Program-made: the position numbers and the translations under genes
Shown here: positions 35,641 to 46,777 of the stretch, in pieces
Position numbering within the stretch: the first letter of the stretch is position 1
Layout of the letters: each line of letters begins with the position of its first letter
The notes under the pieces: generated by a model
Databases searched by the model: none
What the model was told of the DNA's origin: nothing
What the model saw: only the letters and a program-made list of their open reading frames with translations
NCBI GenBank assembly: GCA_903772945.1
Contig: CAICTM010000229.1
Coordinates: 1 to 64,000 of the forward strand
DNA: 64,000 nt
Source of the DNA: Seminavis robusta
Taxonomy: Eukaryota > Bacillariophyta > Bacillariophyceae > Naviculales > Naviculaceae
Direction: 5' to 3'

Positions 35641-36072
35641 TCAGCGAAGTTTTGGATGTGAGGATCTTTCCAAACCCCAAGCTGCTCACGGTTCATTCAT
35701 TCGTCCTGTACACATGCAGAAGAAGAAGATTCCTCTGCTAGCTGAGAGTCTGAGTCATTCTGTGGTGCAATGGGACCCCCGCTGTCACGATCGAAACTCC
35801 TCTGCAACTGGCTACCTAGGTGCCACCTGGATCGGTGGCTATTTTGGAGCCTTCGGTTCAGAGCAGCCCGCACCTGAAGCTGGCTGCCCCTTCCCACTTG
35901 GTCATCAAGAACACGACAAATTGCAACGGTTGCTAGTCCACATGAGGGTCTCGCCACCATCGCCGGTCTGGAGCGGATCAAAGCTATGCTATCTGGCGCA
36001 AAGTTAATAGTTGGAGTTGGGGTTGTTTGATCGAGTTTGCCGATTACGGTAGCTACATCAACACTATCCCTC
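35641..36072. other. Intergenic, no supported gene
   Basis: Small frames on both strands overlap here, none with recognisable domains. It lies 3' of the acyltransferase gene. Confidence 0.45.
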
Positions 36073-38958
36073 TCATGCACTCGGCAACACTTCCAAAGAA
36101 TCCGACATGTCGGCAAGTGCGCTCTGCAGTGAACCGATTCCTCCCGCACCAGGCGTGGTGGATTGTCTCATTCTAGACAAATGCTGTTGCTTCGAATGCA
36201 AGAGAGCAGTTGCTCTTGGATCTCTCACCTTACAGTATTGTTTCAAAAGGGCGTGGAACCTTGCATCCGCCAGGATTCCACGATGCTCCGCTCCTTTCAA
36301 TTCGTCAATTGTCAAATCTGGGACCTGCCCGGTCCATGAAAGACAATGAATCAAGTTCCAGTAGGGTACAGTGCCATCGCCACAGCACCGTCGCTGCTCC
36401 ACCCTGCCAGGGACGTTTTGCAGCGTAGACTTTGTCTCCATGATCCGTCCATTCCTCATCTGATAGTCTTTCAGGTTATGCTTCGCCCAAGGATTGTTCT
36501 CCACCGATTCATCACCGTCTGGTGGGAATGCGGCATGCGTGTCCAACACGTACCTGGAGTCGGCCAAGTCATCCCCAACCACTACTACAGGACGGTGACG
36601 ATACACAGCGCAAACTTCGGTGGGTAGGTTGATACCGTAAATAGCGCGAACGCGTTTCACTGGAGGGGCTTCACCGGATGATTTCGTCGTGGGGCCCAAT
36701 GGATCAGCCTCATAGTATTCTTGTAGACAATTGAAGCTTGGCCCGCAGAAGCCATCAAACTTTAAAAGGTCGTGACCATCCCAGACTTCAAAGTTGGCTT
36801 TGTTGATTGTGGGATTGAGTTTCTTGTACTTGTCTTGGATGGGAATGCATGGCGTCGATCCCGGTGTTGTAGCGGCCACTGGAGTAGCCGTGTCTCGGTC
36901 CATCAATGGTTTGGGCGGTGGGCGGTAGCGCACCTTGACATGCAAGGTACCCAAAGGTTGATCTGATCGTGGTTGTGTATGGATATCTCTGTCTGAATGC
37001 GTATTGCCGCCTTGCTTGATTCTCACGCTAGTACCACACAAACAATCATCTTCCTCTGTTTGTTCGTCGATATCATCATTACTGTACTCAATGGCCCTGG
37101 CTTCACTGGTATCGTCATTTCCGACGCAACCGCACATAGACACCTCCTTGACCAACTCGACCAGTTGATCGTCGCCAGCACGTGATGATCGAAACTGGGA
37201 CGTTTTGAATCGCAGGGGTGTTTCGCAAACTGCGACACGCAGGACGCTGCCCCATCGTTTGGACATTTCCCGTAGCCATTCGGATATCTTTTTCTTGACA
37301 TTTCGTATGGGTGACCAGCTAGTCCATTGTCTCATTTGCTGTCGAAAGTCACTGCCATATTGGTGGAGTCGTCCGGCTGGTTCTTCCAAATAAATATTCA
37401 GTTCGCCCAAATGCTCGTGGTCATCCAAATGTGGTACGGCAATGTAAAACGTCTCGTTGAACGAAACGGTTGCGTCAACTCCTCCCGCGGCCGTTCTCTT
37501 GTATACTACCTTTGCAAAGTTGGTGTGGGCTCGAATGCTATCACGGAAGATGACGGTTAATCGTAAATCTTTGGGTGGCTTGTCTCGATTGGCAAACAAT
37601 GGTCCTACTTGGATGGATGAGACGATCTTTAGCCCCAGCTCTCCTTCTCGTCGCACAATGCAACTGGGTACCACGTGAGTCGGTAATATCCGTGGCATGA
37701 GCCAGGCACCTGATCCCCAGGACCTTCCAACAAGAACGAATAAACAAACCAGTGCAACAACCGTACGTGTCAGAGTAGTTATCCTGCCCAACAACAGCAA
37801 AGCACGAGCCAAAAGACAATACCATACCTGTACAAGACCAGTCCTTCATCATCACCCTCCAGCAACATATCGACTTGATCATTCAATCCCTGTCCTGTGA
37901 CACCGGCCCGTACCGCCAGACTCACTCCAGCATGTGGTGCTCCCACGGGCATGTACGTGTGAATGTACTTGTCAATCCATGCTTGGCCCTTTTGTTGGAG
38001 GCAAAAGTTGAGAAAGTAGTGACCCATCTTACATCCCATACTGTGGCAAATCAACACCACGGGCAGTCCATCGTTGGCGTCGTACATTTCTTCAATTCGT
38101 TGGATGGTTTTGGTCAGGTATCCGTCGCGTTCTTCCGACACTTTGGGAGGGAGTCGCCAACTTTGGGCCAAAACAAGGGTAGAAAGTGAGACCAAAATCC
38201 AATCAATGCGGATATTGTTGTTTCTTTTTGGTGGTACTCACTCGTAGGGAGCTCCATCTAGATTCTTTCCCTTTGTGTACCCCATTTCTTCTACAAGATA
38301 TTTGGTGACAGGTGCATGCACCCAACTACCAACTTGTGTCACGGAATCATCACTCAAGTATTCTATTCCTTCCAGCTGCAACATGATAAAAGGTTGGTGA
38401 GAAACACTTCACTCATTTCTGCCGTGTCTTTTTGTTGTGGCTTCTTGACTATGTAGTACTTACTCCATTATACGCTCTCACTTTGTTCCCCGGTCGTTCA
38501 TCGACCATATTATCGGACAAACTCATGTGATGCAACCATGCGGATCGAATTTGATAGGCTTCTTCGGCTCGACTAAAATCTTCTGCTTCTTCGGATTGTT
38601 GCTTGCGAAACGCATTGGCTTGCAGAATTTCGGCAGCATTGATAATGCCCTTTTCCAGCCGAGAGGATGCCAAAAAGGCGGCATTCATCCAGACCCGTTG
38701 TCCGGCATGTTTGGTATTGTCCAATCCAGAATGTTCAATGACCAACCCCGAGGAAGCAATGCCCGGAATGATCAGGACGGGTAGCAATATCCAGTCTCGC
38801 TTTTCTTCCAGCGGGTGGTTCTTTTGACGCCATAGCGATTGAATGAGATTCACGGCGTCAGTGTGTTGTCGTTCGTATTGTTGGAGTTTTCCCGAGGATT
38901 GACCACCATCGTGTACGTCGCTTTCCTGATGTCGAAGGAATTCCTTGGGATGGACCAT
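36073..38958 (-). CDS. LCAT/PDAT-type acyltransferase with an inserted C2-like region
   Basis: Four exons (high to low): 38958-38464, 38375-38242, 38160-37828 and 37723-36073; GT-AG introns, 2,613 nt, 870 aa. Lecithin:cholesterol acyltransferase family marks: 'LIIPGIASSGL' near residues 62-72, 'APYDWRLPP' near 207-215 (restored exactly by the exon 2/3 splice), nucleophile Ser at about 250 in 'CHSMG', 'RSWGSGAWLMP' restored by the exon 3/4 splice, Asp at about 770 in 'GDGTVPYWN' and His at about 801 in 'AEHRGIL'. Known relatives (LCAT, PDAT, PSAT) move acyl groups from phospholipids to sterols or diacylglycerol. Between Ser and Asp lies a long insertion (about residues 350-640); its first half ('LRLTVIFRD', 'VSFNETFYIAVPHLDD', 'GELNIYLEEP') looks like a C2-type beta sandwich. 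No signal peptide is seen. Substrate is not deducible. Confidence 0.88.
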
Positions 38959-40346
38959 TATCTATTCGGAACCAAGAAGAGAGAGGTAGCGATGTTCAGG
39001 AGGGTATCAACCTATTAGCTCTAGCTAGCTAGCTATGATAGTAACCCTGGCAGCTTGCCTGAATGGTAGAGGAACCTCGTTTGTTGAGGGGAGGAACAAT
39101 TGATTGATGCATCTGCGCTGCTGCTACCGGTACCATAGTAGAGTACAACTAATAACTGTACTTCTGCATTTAAGCATGGTGCACGGCTGCTTCAACTTTC
39201 AACTGACCGTCCCCAATTTTTTGACGCCCAGGATATCTTGGGGAATTCTTCCACATTCCAATAGACGCACTTGTGCTCTTTCACAAGGTTCTTCGGAACC
39301 AAGATGTCATCAAGATCGGGTTGTTCTAGATGAGGGCAAGTCCAAGTACCGGTGGGAGGACAGGTTTAGCGTACCCGTAATACCGTACTCTTGTGGATCT
39401 CAAACAGAGGGGGGAATTTTACCCCCACAATTTGTGGGAACTTGTGAAGCCTTTGCATTCTCACTTTTTAGGTACTTTAAATTAATGGTGGACCAGGTCT
39501 CTCCTCTGAACAAGCAGCTACAAATCCAGCTGCCCATCCCATCTCAACTGTGCCTCTCCGAACTGCAGCTCTGTCCAAGCTACTACCAGTACCGGTTCAA
39601 CACATCCTGGGTAATTTCATGAGCTTCTCTGTTAGATCCACTGTGGTTCTGTCGAGATTCTTTGTGCCTACCGGTAATGGCTCCATGGATAGAATGTTTG
39701 ATCTAAAAGCCCAAGTGCAAATTTAAGGTATCACTGAAGTCAGTGCAAACAGCTCAACACTCATACTCCCAGATGACGTTCTATAGTTATCGATTCTGGC
39801 TCTCCATTTATTACTATATGTAGTTCAAGCCACTCAGTTATACCTACATAGTTCCCACAACATCAGGATTGGTCCCACAGTATTTATTTGTACAATCTGA
39901 TCTTGTAATCCCATTATGGGCGTTGCCCCAAGTTTTCATCTCCTGGTCCCCTTATCTTGACCCACTTTTGTTTTGCCTATAATAATATATTTGTGATGAA
40001 TTTCGAGTTACCCCCCTCCGATTATTCTTGCTCGGATCCAAGGAGCAAGACAGACCAAGATACTGCAAGCAGGATTGAGCATCGCCAGCCTTCCATGTAA
40101 GTTTCAGGTAGGCACCAGTAGATTTTCGAGCATGGCATGGCCTCACTGGTTCTTGGAAAGATGCGGAAGTGGAGCATGACCTGGCCTTCAACCGCGATGA
40201 CACCGTGAAGCGACAACAGACTTGAGCACAAGCAAGGAAACTCGAAATCTTTCTACACCGTTTTCTCACAATTTCGATTTTCGGATACCTCTTCCTTGCA
40301 CCCTTCTTTCCCTTTTCTTTTTTTCAACAAACAATCTATTTCCAAG
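38959..40346. other. Intergenic, no supported gene
   Basis: Divergent promoter space for the acyltransferase (-) and the small charged protein (+). A 172-codon + frame at 39,104-39,622 has no recognisable features and is left out. A (TAGC)n run lies at about 39,019-39,034. Confidence 0.45.
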
Positions 40347-40712
40347 ATGGCGGACATGATGTATGTACTACTACTGTAATGATCTGTTTGTATTCATTCG
40401 TATCGTTTCGTCTTCTGACTTTTTGTGTGGTCTTCTCGTTGATGCAGGTATTTTATGGGACAAAACAAAAAAAAGGAAGCCACCAAGAAAAAGGAGCGTG
40501 CCGAAAAGGCCAAGCTAAAGGATGTCAACATGGCAGCGCCTTCGTTTGACAGAGCCATTCTGAACGAACAGCATCAGCGGGAAAAGGATGCCAAGGCCAA
40601 GGAACGTGCTCAACCAAAGGAGAATGCCAAGTTTGACATGGCGCGAAGTCTATTTGGTCCGGGAGGTGAAGGAGGAGAAGAAGGCGAAGAAGAAGCACAA
40701 ACGGAGGAGTAA
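40347..40712 (+). CDS. Small Lys/Glu-rich conserved-looking protein
   Basis: Two exons: 40347-40360 (14 nt) and 40448-40712, phase-2 GT-AG intron, 279 nt, 92 aa. The first exon supplies only 'MADMM'; splicing gives MADMMYFMGQNKKKEA. The protein is Lys/Glu/Ala-rich and probably helical (residues 9-65), then 'MARSLFGPGGEGG' and an acidic tail. The alternative start inside exon 2 ('MGQNKKK') would give a slightly shorter product. Function unknown; the composition resembles small disordered RNA- or chromatin-associated proteins, which is only a compositional remark. Confidence 0.6.
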
Positions 40713-41365
40713 TGAGAAACGGATGATCAGGATTGAATGAACGTGATGAAGAATGAACCGTGGGGTTCTTCTTTTGGATGCGCATGCGCGTCGTGTGGTG
40801 GCTACATACATGAATGAAATGGAGTCTCGTCCCTGGAATGTGCTTGTGGAGATGGATTCCTTTTAAACATTATTTCTGAAACAGGTTCTTCTGAAGTTTT
40901 CTGATGAAGCAACCAAATAGCTTTTAATTAAAAGAAACAATAGAAAAACGTTAAAAACCAGAAAGAAGTGTCCCCCCGGGCAGGGGGGTTTGGCTGTTCT
41001 TGTCATTCTATCGGATTGGAAGAAGGGCACTCAAGATGATGAGAAGCAGAGGAGCGCTCACAAGCTGAACCGACTAAACGGAAAAATTTGGAACAGCAGA
41101 CCATCCACGACAACGAAATGAACTGCAAATTTGTATTGGAATTGGGAGTGTGGGAGACGCAGAGGGAAGGCAAGAACAGGTGTTTCATGTCTAAAGAAAT
41201 TCAAGCTACCCTGTTTTGTCAGACGCACAGTGAGCACGAAGTTGCCAAGTCAAACTCGGTAAAGACGATTGTGACAAGAGGAATCTGATCCAGACAAGAA
41301 CGGGTCCTTTCGCTCCCTTCTTTCTTTGAATCTCCATCTTTTGTCTGAGCTGGAACAAATAATAC
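40713..41365. other. Intergenic, no supported gene
   Basis: 3' of the small charged protein. A short inverted repeat CCCCCCGGG/CAGGGGGG lies near 40,973-40,988. Nothing else is supported. Confidence 0.45.
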
Positions 41366-42268
41366 ATGTTCTGGGCAAATGGGATCTTCTCTCCATCGAA
41401 TCGAATCAATTCTCTCAATTTCACGAGGGGTATCGCCCTTTTCCTCGTCGTCAATCCTGCTCCGGCCTGTTTCCCGAGCGGAATTGTTATATTTGACGGA
41501 GCGTTTGAAGCTTTGACAAGGAGGGACCGCAGGGGAAAGCAGAGTCACGGAAAAAGATTTCCGTGGATTAGGATTTGGGGCAAAGAGGGTATGCAACAAC
41601 TGCAGTTTCTGTTTTTCGCACAACGAAACGGAGCCATTCCTGGTCAAATGGTAATTCAGGCAAAAAAGGAAGTGCCAAGTGAGCGCGCCTCGTTCTTCTG
41701 GAGCGGAAACCCAGTTGTTGGCAAAGCCTCATGGATCCAGGCCAAAATGGGCCAAATCCTCTCTGCTCTTTCTGCAACTGGAACAAGGATCGTGGACAAA
41801 AGAGTCCCTCCCTTCCTTGGAATTTTTATTTTGTTTTCCCTCGGAAGTCTGTACTTCCAATGGAGTGATTCTCATCTGTATGTGGCTCGGAGGAAAATGC
41901 TCCCGGGATCGAAAGCATGCCTTTTCAATTCGAGGAAGGTTGTGCGATCCCCTGAAGCAACAGGAGAAAGAAGCTCTCTAAAAAACATTGACGACAACAA
42001 ACGGTTTCAATGCCCGCATCCGACTCGGTATTGGCTGCAGTGGAGGATCATGGCTGGGTTGGGTGGATATAATGCCTTCTACTACCCAAAATGCTGGAAA
42101 ATAGGACTGATTGAATCATTCGGAAGGAGCGACAACTCTTACCGGGAAAGGTTGAAGTTTGATTCGAAACTGGGTGATTCAGAACGAATGACAGCTTACC
42201 ACGGGGCAGGGCAGCAACCAAAAGCGACAAGCACAACATATCTGATTCGCGGGAGTGCTACTAGCTAG
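41366..42268 (+). CDS. Hypothetical ORF of 300 codons
   Basis: Uninterrupted 300-codon frame, unlikely to be open by chance at this base composition. Composition is fairly protein-like, with one hydrophobic stretch ('VPPFLGIFILFSLGSLYFQW', about residues 147-166) that could span a membrane. No motif or family recognised, and no clear 5' context. It ends about 170 bp from the convergent GMP synthetase stop. It could be a lineage-specific gene or a non-coding frame. Confidence 0.35.
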   Translation: MFWANGIFSPSNRINSLNFTRGIALFLVVNPAPACFPSGIVIFDGAFEALTRRDRRGKQSHGKRFPWIRIWGKEGMQQLQFLFFAQRNGAIPGQMVIQAKKEVPSERASFFWSGNPVVGKASWIQAKMGQILSALSATGTRIVDKRVPPFLGIFILFSLGSLYFQWSDSHLYVARRKMLPGSKACLFNSRKVVRSPEATGERSSLKNIDDNKRFQCPHPTRYWLQWRIMAGLGGYNAFYYPKCWKIGLIESFGRSDNSYRERLKFDSKLGDSERMTAYHGAGQQPKATSTTYLIRGSATS

Positions 42269-42440
42269 CAGACGACATTGACGCACCAGACGACAAGCAC
42301 ATAAATGCGAGTGGTTGCCACAGACCGGTCGAGACTACCAGGCGGACGCAACAAAATTTGACTACAACTTGGGGGTTACTGCAACGTAAATTGGATCTTG
42401 GGCTATCTTCAGCCGGGATGGGCAGTCGAGACGCGCTCAC

Positions 42441-44396
42441 TCACTCCCATTCAATTGTGGAGGGTGGCTTGGAGCTGATGTCATAGCACAGACGATTGAT
42501 ACCTCTAACTTCGTTGATGACACGGCTGGACATGGTTCCCATGACTTCGTAGGGTAAATGGTAAAAGTCTGCAGTCATGTAGTCAGTGGTCTCCACACAT
42601 CGTACCGATGCCACAAACTCGTAGGTCCTGCCATCTCCCATGACTCCCACGGACTTGACCGGCAACAAGACCACAAAAGCTTGGCCAATCTTTCGATAAT
42701 GGCCCGACTTCCACAGCTCTCCAATGACAATATCGTCTGCTTCCTGCAGCATTTTGACGCGTTCGGGTGTCACTTCTCCCAAGATTCGAATGGCAAGTCC
42801 AGGACCGGGGAAGGGATGCCTCCACACACTCATTTCGTCAATTCCAAGTGCCATTCCCAGTTCTCTTACCTCATCTTTGAAGAGTTCCCGCAATGGTTCG
42901 ATCAACTTCAATTTCATGGTTGCTGGTAGTCCACCGACATTGTGGTGCGTCTTGATTGTCGCCGAGGGTCCCTTGTAACTGATGCTCTCAATGACATCAG
43001 GGTACAGAGTCCCCTGAAGCAACCAATCACAGGATCCACCTTCATGTTTGACTTCTTCCTCAATCTTGGTTGCTTCTTCCTGGAATACATCAATAAAAGT
43101 AGTCCCAATAATCTTTCGTTTTTGCTCGGGATCTGTCACTCCCTTTAGTTTGGACAGGAATCGGTCCGATGCATCGACACACTTGAGATTGACTTTGCAA
43201 TCTTCTTTCATGCGCTTCAATACCTTGGTGGCTTCGTCCTTTCGGAGACATCCATTATCGACCAATACGGCATGAAATCGTGGTCCAATGGCGCGGGTCA
43301 TCAAGACGGCGGCAACGGTGGAATCGACTCCTCCACTGACGGCACCAATGACATGTCCCTTGGGGCCCACTTGTTGGACGACCCGATCAATGAATTCTTG
43401 GGCATAATCCGTCATGACCCAATCCTGTTTGGCACCGGCCACGCCGACCACAAAGTTTTTCAATACGACCTTTCCCAGGGGTGAATGGGTGACTTCCGGG
43501 TGGAATTGAAGACCCCACATTTTGGTTTCCAGGTTCTCAATGGCAACGTATTCGGAATTGTCCGTGGCGGCTTTGTAGATAGAGAAATTGTAGTAGTTTG
43601 TCGTCAGGTAATTGAATTATTGTTTTGTTGTGGTGGTTGTGGTTGACATTAGTCGAATCATCAAGATTAGAATGCATAATTGTTGGATTGGTTGAATAAG
43701 CGAAAAAGTAAGCTCACAGTGGTCCACAATTTTGGAACCATACAAGCATCTGCAGTTTTGCTTTTTGTGTGTTGGATGAAACTTACCAACAGGTTTGAAT
43801 CCATCAGGTACTTTGCTAAGTTTATCTCCATGAGACATCCACATTTGAAATTCTTCCGGCATGTCTTCAAAGAGGACGGAATTGCACCCCTCGCTGCGTC
43901 GGGCAATGGCTTTGCCATATTCATGCTTGAGTCCAGGAACGACGGCACCCCCCAAGACATGGGCCATTTCTTGCATGCCATAGCAAATGCCCAGCACGGG
44001 GATGGAATTCTTTTGGATCAGATCCCACACTCCCTGAGAGACATGGGGAGCTCCTTCTTCGTAGACCGAGTTGGGTCCACCCGACAGGATAATGGCAATA
44101 ATCTCGTGTTCTTCCAATTCCTTGGCATCCACCTGACACGAGTAGAGTTCACAGTAGACGTGCAGTTCTCGCACACGACGAGCAATCAAGTGCGAATACT
44201 GAGACCCAAAGTCCAAAATGGCAACTTGGGGGCTGAGGACCGAAAAAAATACAAACAGCAAGTCCAAAGTGAGAATCTATCTGAATAGATGCTGAGGAAC
44301 CAATCAAAACATAATTTGAAGAATGCTGGATAGCTTAGCTTACCGTCCATAGTTGCTCAGACGAGAGGATTGCTTCATGTACTCTGCGGTCTCCAT
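42441..44396 (-). CDS. guaA: GMP synthase (glutamine-hydrolysing)
   Basis: Three exons (high to low): 44396-44344, 44232-43787 and 43570-42441; 1,629 nt, 542 aa, close to the usual length. It makes GMP from XMP, ATP and glutamine in purine biosynthesis. The amidotransferase domain starts 'QVAILDFGSQYSHLIARR' and has nucleophile Cys at about 101 in 'VLGICYGMQ' and His in 'GLQFHPEVTHS'. The ATP-pyrophosphatase domain has the P-loop 'AVSGGVDSTVAA'. The C-terminal dimerisation domain contains 'RHPFPGPGLAIRILGE' and ends 'STIEWE', as in the family. Splicing restores 'NYGRPQVAIL' and 'FKPVAATDNSEYVA'. The ATG at 44,396 is preferred; an in-frame ATG at 44,525 would add 43 residues of low complexity. 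Probably cytosolic. Confidence 0.95.
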
Positions 44397-44970
44397 GTTG
44401 CTTGCTTTGCTTCTTTCTTTCTTCTCTGTGGGTGCTAATGCTGGTGTCTCAAAGCTTTGCTTGGAATGTGAAAAAATGAGCGAAGATCTCAAGTTGTTCT
44501 GTTTGTTTCGTGGTTGCGGACACAAGTCTGGCCGTCGTCGGAGCTATTGGTGTCAGGTTTGGATGATCGCCTTGGATCTGTCGTTCCATGGTCAGATTGG
44601 AGATGCAGGTTGAAAACCACATGCACACGATCATGGCGATGGTGCCACTGTACCTGTAGTCCGAACTTGCTACAACGTAGTCTTGACGACTTCATGGTAC
44701 TTAGTTAGTTGTCTGGCCACCACGAAAGGCAAACGAAAAAATTGCAAACATTGGTTTTGCAAGCTTCAAAACAAGAAGTCAGTTTGACAGAGCTTTTGAC
44801 TGATGAAAGCTCTGTATTGTTTTACGCGACATCGATCACATCTAATGTCGATTGAGTTGCTTCTTATAGCTAGCTAAAATGACCAGGTTTGATTGGATGT
44901 GTATCGGGCTTGAAAGAACCTCTTCGTTGCTAGAAGCCAGCTTTTCCTTCAGCTTTTCCTTGCAACTAAA
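44397..44970. other. Intergenic, GMP synthase promoter and LRR gene 4 3' end
   Basis: Short frames on both strands, none supported. A near-palindromic pair AGAGCTTT/AAAGCTCT lies around 44,791-44,813, and CTAG-type motifs near 44,868. Confidence 0.45.
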
Positions 44971-46311
44971 CTAGGAAGGAATGACAGTCTCTCCCGTCTT
45001 GACATCTTTGCAAATCATTCTGGGAAGTCCGTGGCAGCAGACGGTACAGCAATCGCATCGAACTTCTGGTTTGGCACCCAAACAGTCGGCAATGAGCACT
45101 GGGAGCTTTCGTTCACAAATTTCTTTCGGCATTACCCCAATCAAATTGTTGTCGTGTAGATCCAACTTGCCTGTCCATCCGCCACAAAAATAAATAAAAT
45201 GTGCGTCGTCATGCAAGGAATATCATAGCATTCGGCGTTAGAGAATGCAACCAACCAGGAGGTAGCTAGCCAGGCGGTGGGTTGGACTGAAACGACAACT
45301 TACGAAGTTTTGGAAGCGCTGCCAATTCAGAAGGAATTCTCCCTTCCAACTGATTGGCGTATAGGTCAATCACCTCTGCAAATCATGAACGGTAGGGTAA
45401 TGAACACAGCCAAGAACCAGAAGAAAATGTCAGAAGACGGATTCGATTTGCATGGTTGCTTTTACATGGACAAAAAGTCCATGTATGTTCCGTACCGTAG
45501 CACGAACCCAACGCAACGCACCTAATTTCTTCAATTGGCTCAATTCCTTGGGGATGGTTCCCGCAAAGTAATTGCCAAAGAGGATGAGTTGTTTCAAGTT
45601 TTTCATTTCCTTCATTTCCTTGTGTAGATTGCCAAATAACCCATTCATGTGGAGTCTCATATATTCCAGTTTCTTCCAATTGACCACCGCCATGTGTGGC
45701 AGGACTCCCTGAAGATCATTCCCATGCAGATCAATTTCCTTCATATTGGACAAGAGAGCCAATTCTCTTGGCAATATCCCCGCCACACCAAAAAAGGAAA
45801 TATCCAAACCCACCACGGGTCGAAAGGTGAATGGAATAATAGTGCCGGAACATTTGACTCCATACCACGTGCACTCGTGAAATTTGCTCAACCAGGGATG
45901 ACTGCCATCGGCTTTGTATGCCGATGTGGTGGCGTTGGGATTGCCCACATCGGGATACCAGTGTTTGGGACCTTCGGTGGCGTAGTAAAAGACGGCCAAA
46001 GCGTAGCGTTGACGAAAGACGACGCGACTGCCTTGGACGCTTTTGCGATTGGGATCTCCAAAGAGCATCCAACAAGCGGCACGATGTTGGGGTGACGATT
46101 TCAGTTTGAGACTGGATTCGCTGGTGGCTTCCAACAGCCAGGACAGAATCTTGGCCTTTTGCCTCCCTTGCAATACAGGAGCATTAATGTCGCTGCAAAG
46201 ATTCTTCAACTTGTATGGAACCTCCTTCATGAGCTTGGCACAAGACACATGTTGGACGAAACAACACCAGACCAACAGGAATGCATAGGATAATCGTCGT
46301 TGTAGGTTCAT
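44971..46311 (-). CDS. LRR gene 4: short secreted leucine-rich-repeat protein
   Basis: Three exons (high to low): 46311-45522, 45375-45304 and 45170-44971; 1,062 nt, 353 aa. Unlike the other three LRR genes it starts with a signal peptide ('MNLQRRLSYAFLLVWCCFVQ') and has no TM helix, so it is predicted to be secreted. It has the same cap motif ('YALAVFYYATEGPKHW'), a 'CTWYGVKCS' pair as in plant LRR N-terminal caps, about six LRRs, and the family's Cys-rich C-terminus. Exon 2 is exactly 72 nt, one LRR, with phase-1 introns. An upstream in-frame ATG at 46,374 would bury the signal peptide, so the ATG at 46,311 is chosen. Role unknown; secreted ligand-binding or protein-inhibitor functions are known for plant LRR relatives. 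Confidence 0.85.
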
Positions 46312-46777
46312 CGTTGGTACTGTAATGCTGTTACCTCTTGGAGTCTTCGAGGTTTTGCGAATGATCACAGACAAAAACTAACTGAAAACATGGTCGAGAT
46401 CTTTTTTTGAGATCTTTGGCTGTCGTTGGAGTTGATGGCACCCTGAGAGGCTGACACGTGGCGGGCGAAACATGACGCCAACGCTAAGTCCCGCCCGAGT
46501 ACCTAGACTAGCTAGCTAGAGAGAACGGACTGGATTGTTAGCTCTACTAGTAGCCAGAGTCTTGATGGCTAGAGCTTTCCGTGTCTGGTGTAGCTATATG
46601 GCATGGTTGCTACCTACTTGTAGCTAGCTAGCTGTCTAAAGCTACATTACCAGAAGGCAGCGCACCCACAATATTGGTGCTCCCATGGCTTTTGAGGATT
46701 TCGCCATTTATTTGGTTGGAAAATAATATCACTCCGCCTTCTCCCATCCTTTGTTGTTGTCTAACAGTGCCAAGGAT
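46312..46777. other. Intergenic
   Basis: Promoter of LRR gene 4 and 3' end of the mTERF gene. (TAGC)n runs at 46,507 and 46,622. No gene supported. Confidence 0.5.

Noticed and set aside
35697-36149. 150-codon minus-strand frame at the acyltransferase 3' end
   Set aside because: Overlaps the end of the acyltransferase gene in another frame and has no recognisable feature.
39104-39622. 172-codon + strand frame
   Set aside because: No domain, no codon or context support, shorter than the chance-excluding range.
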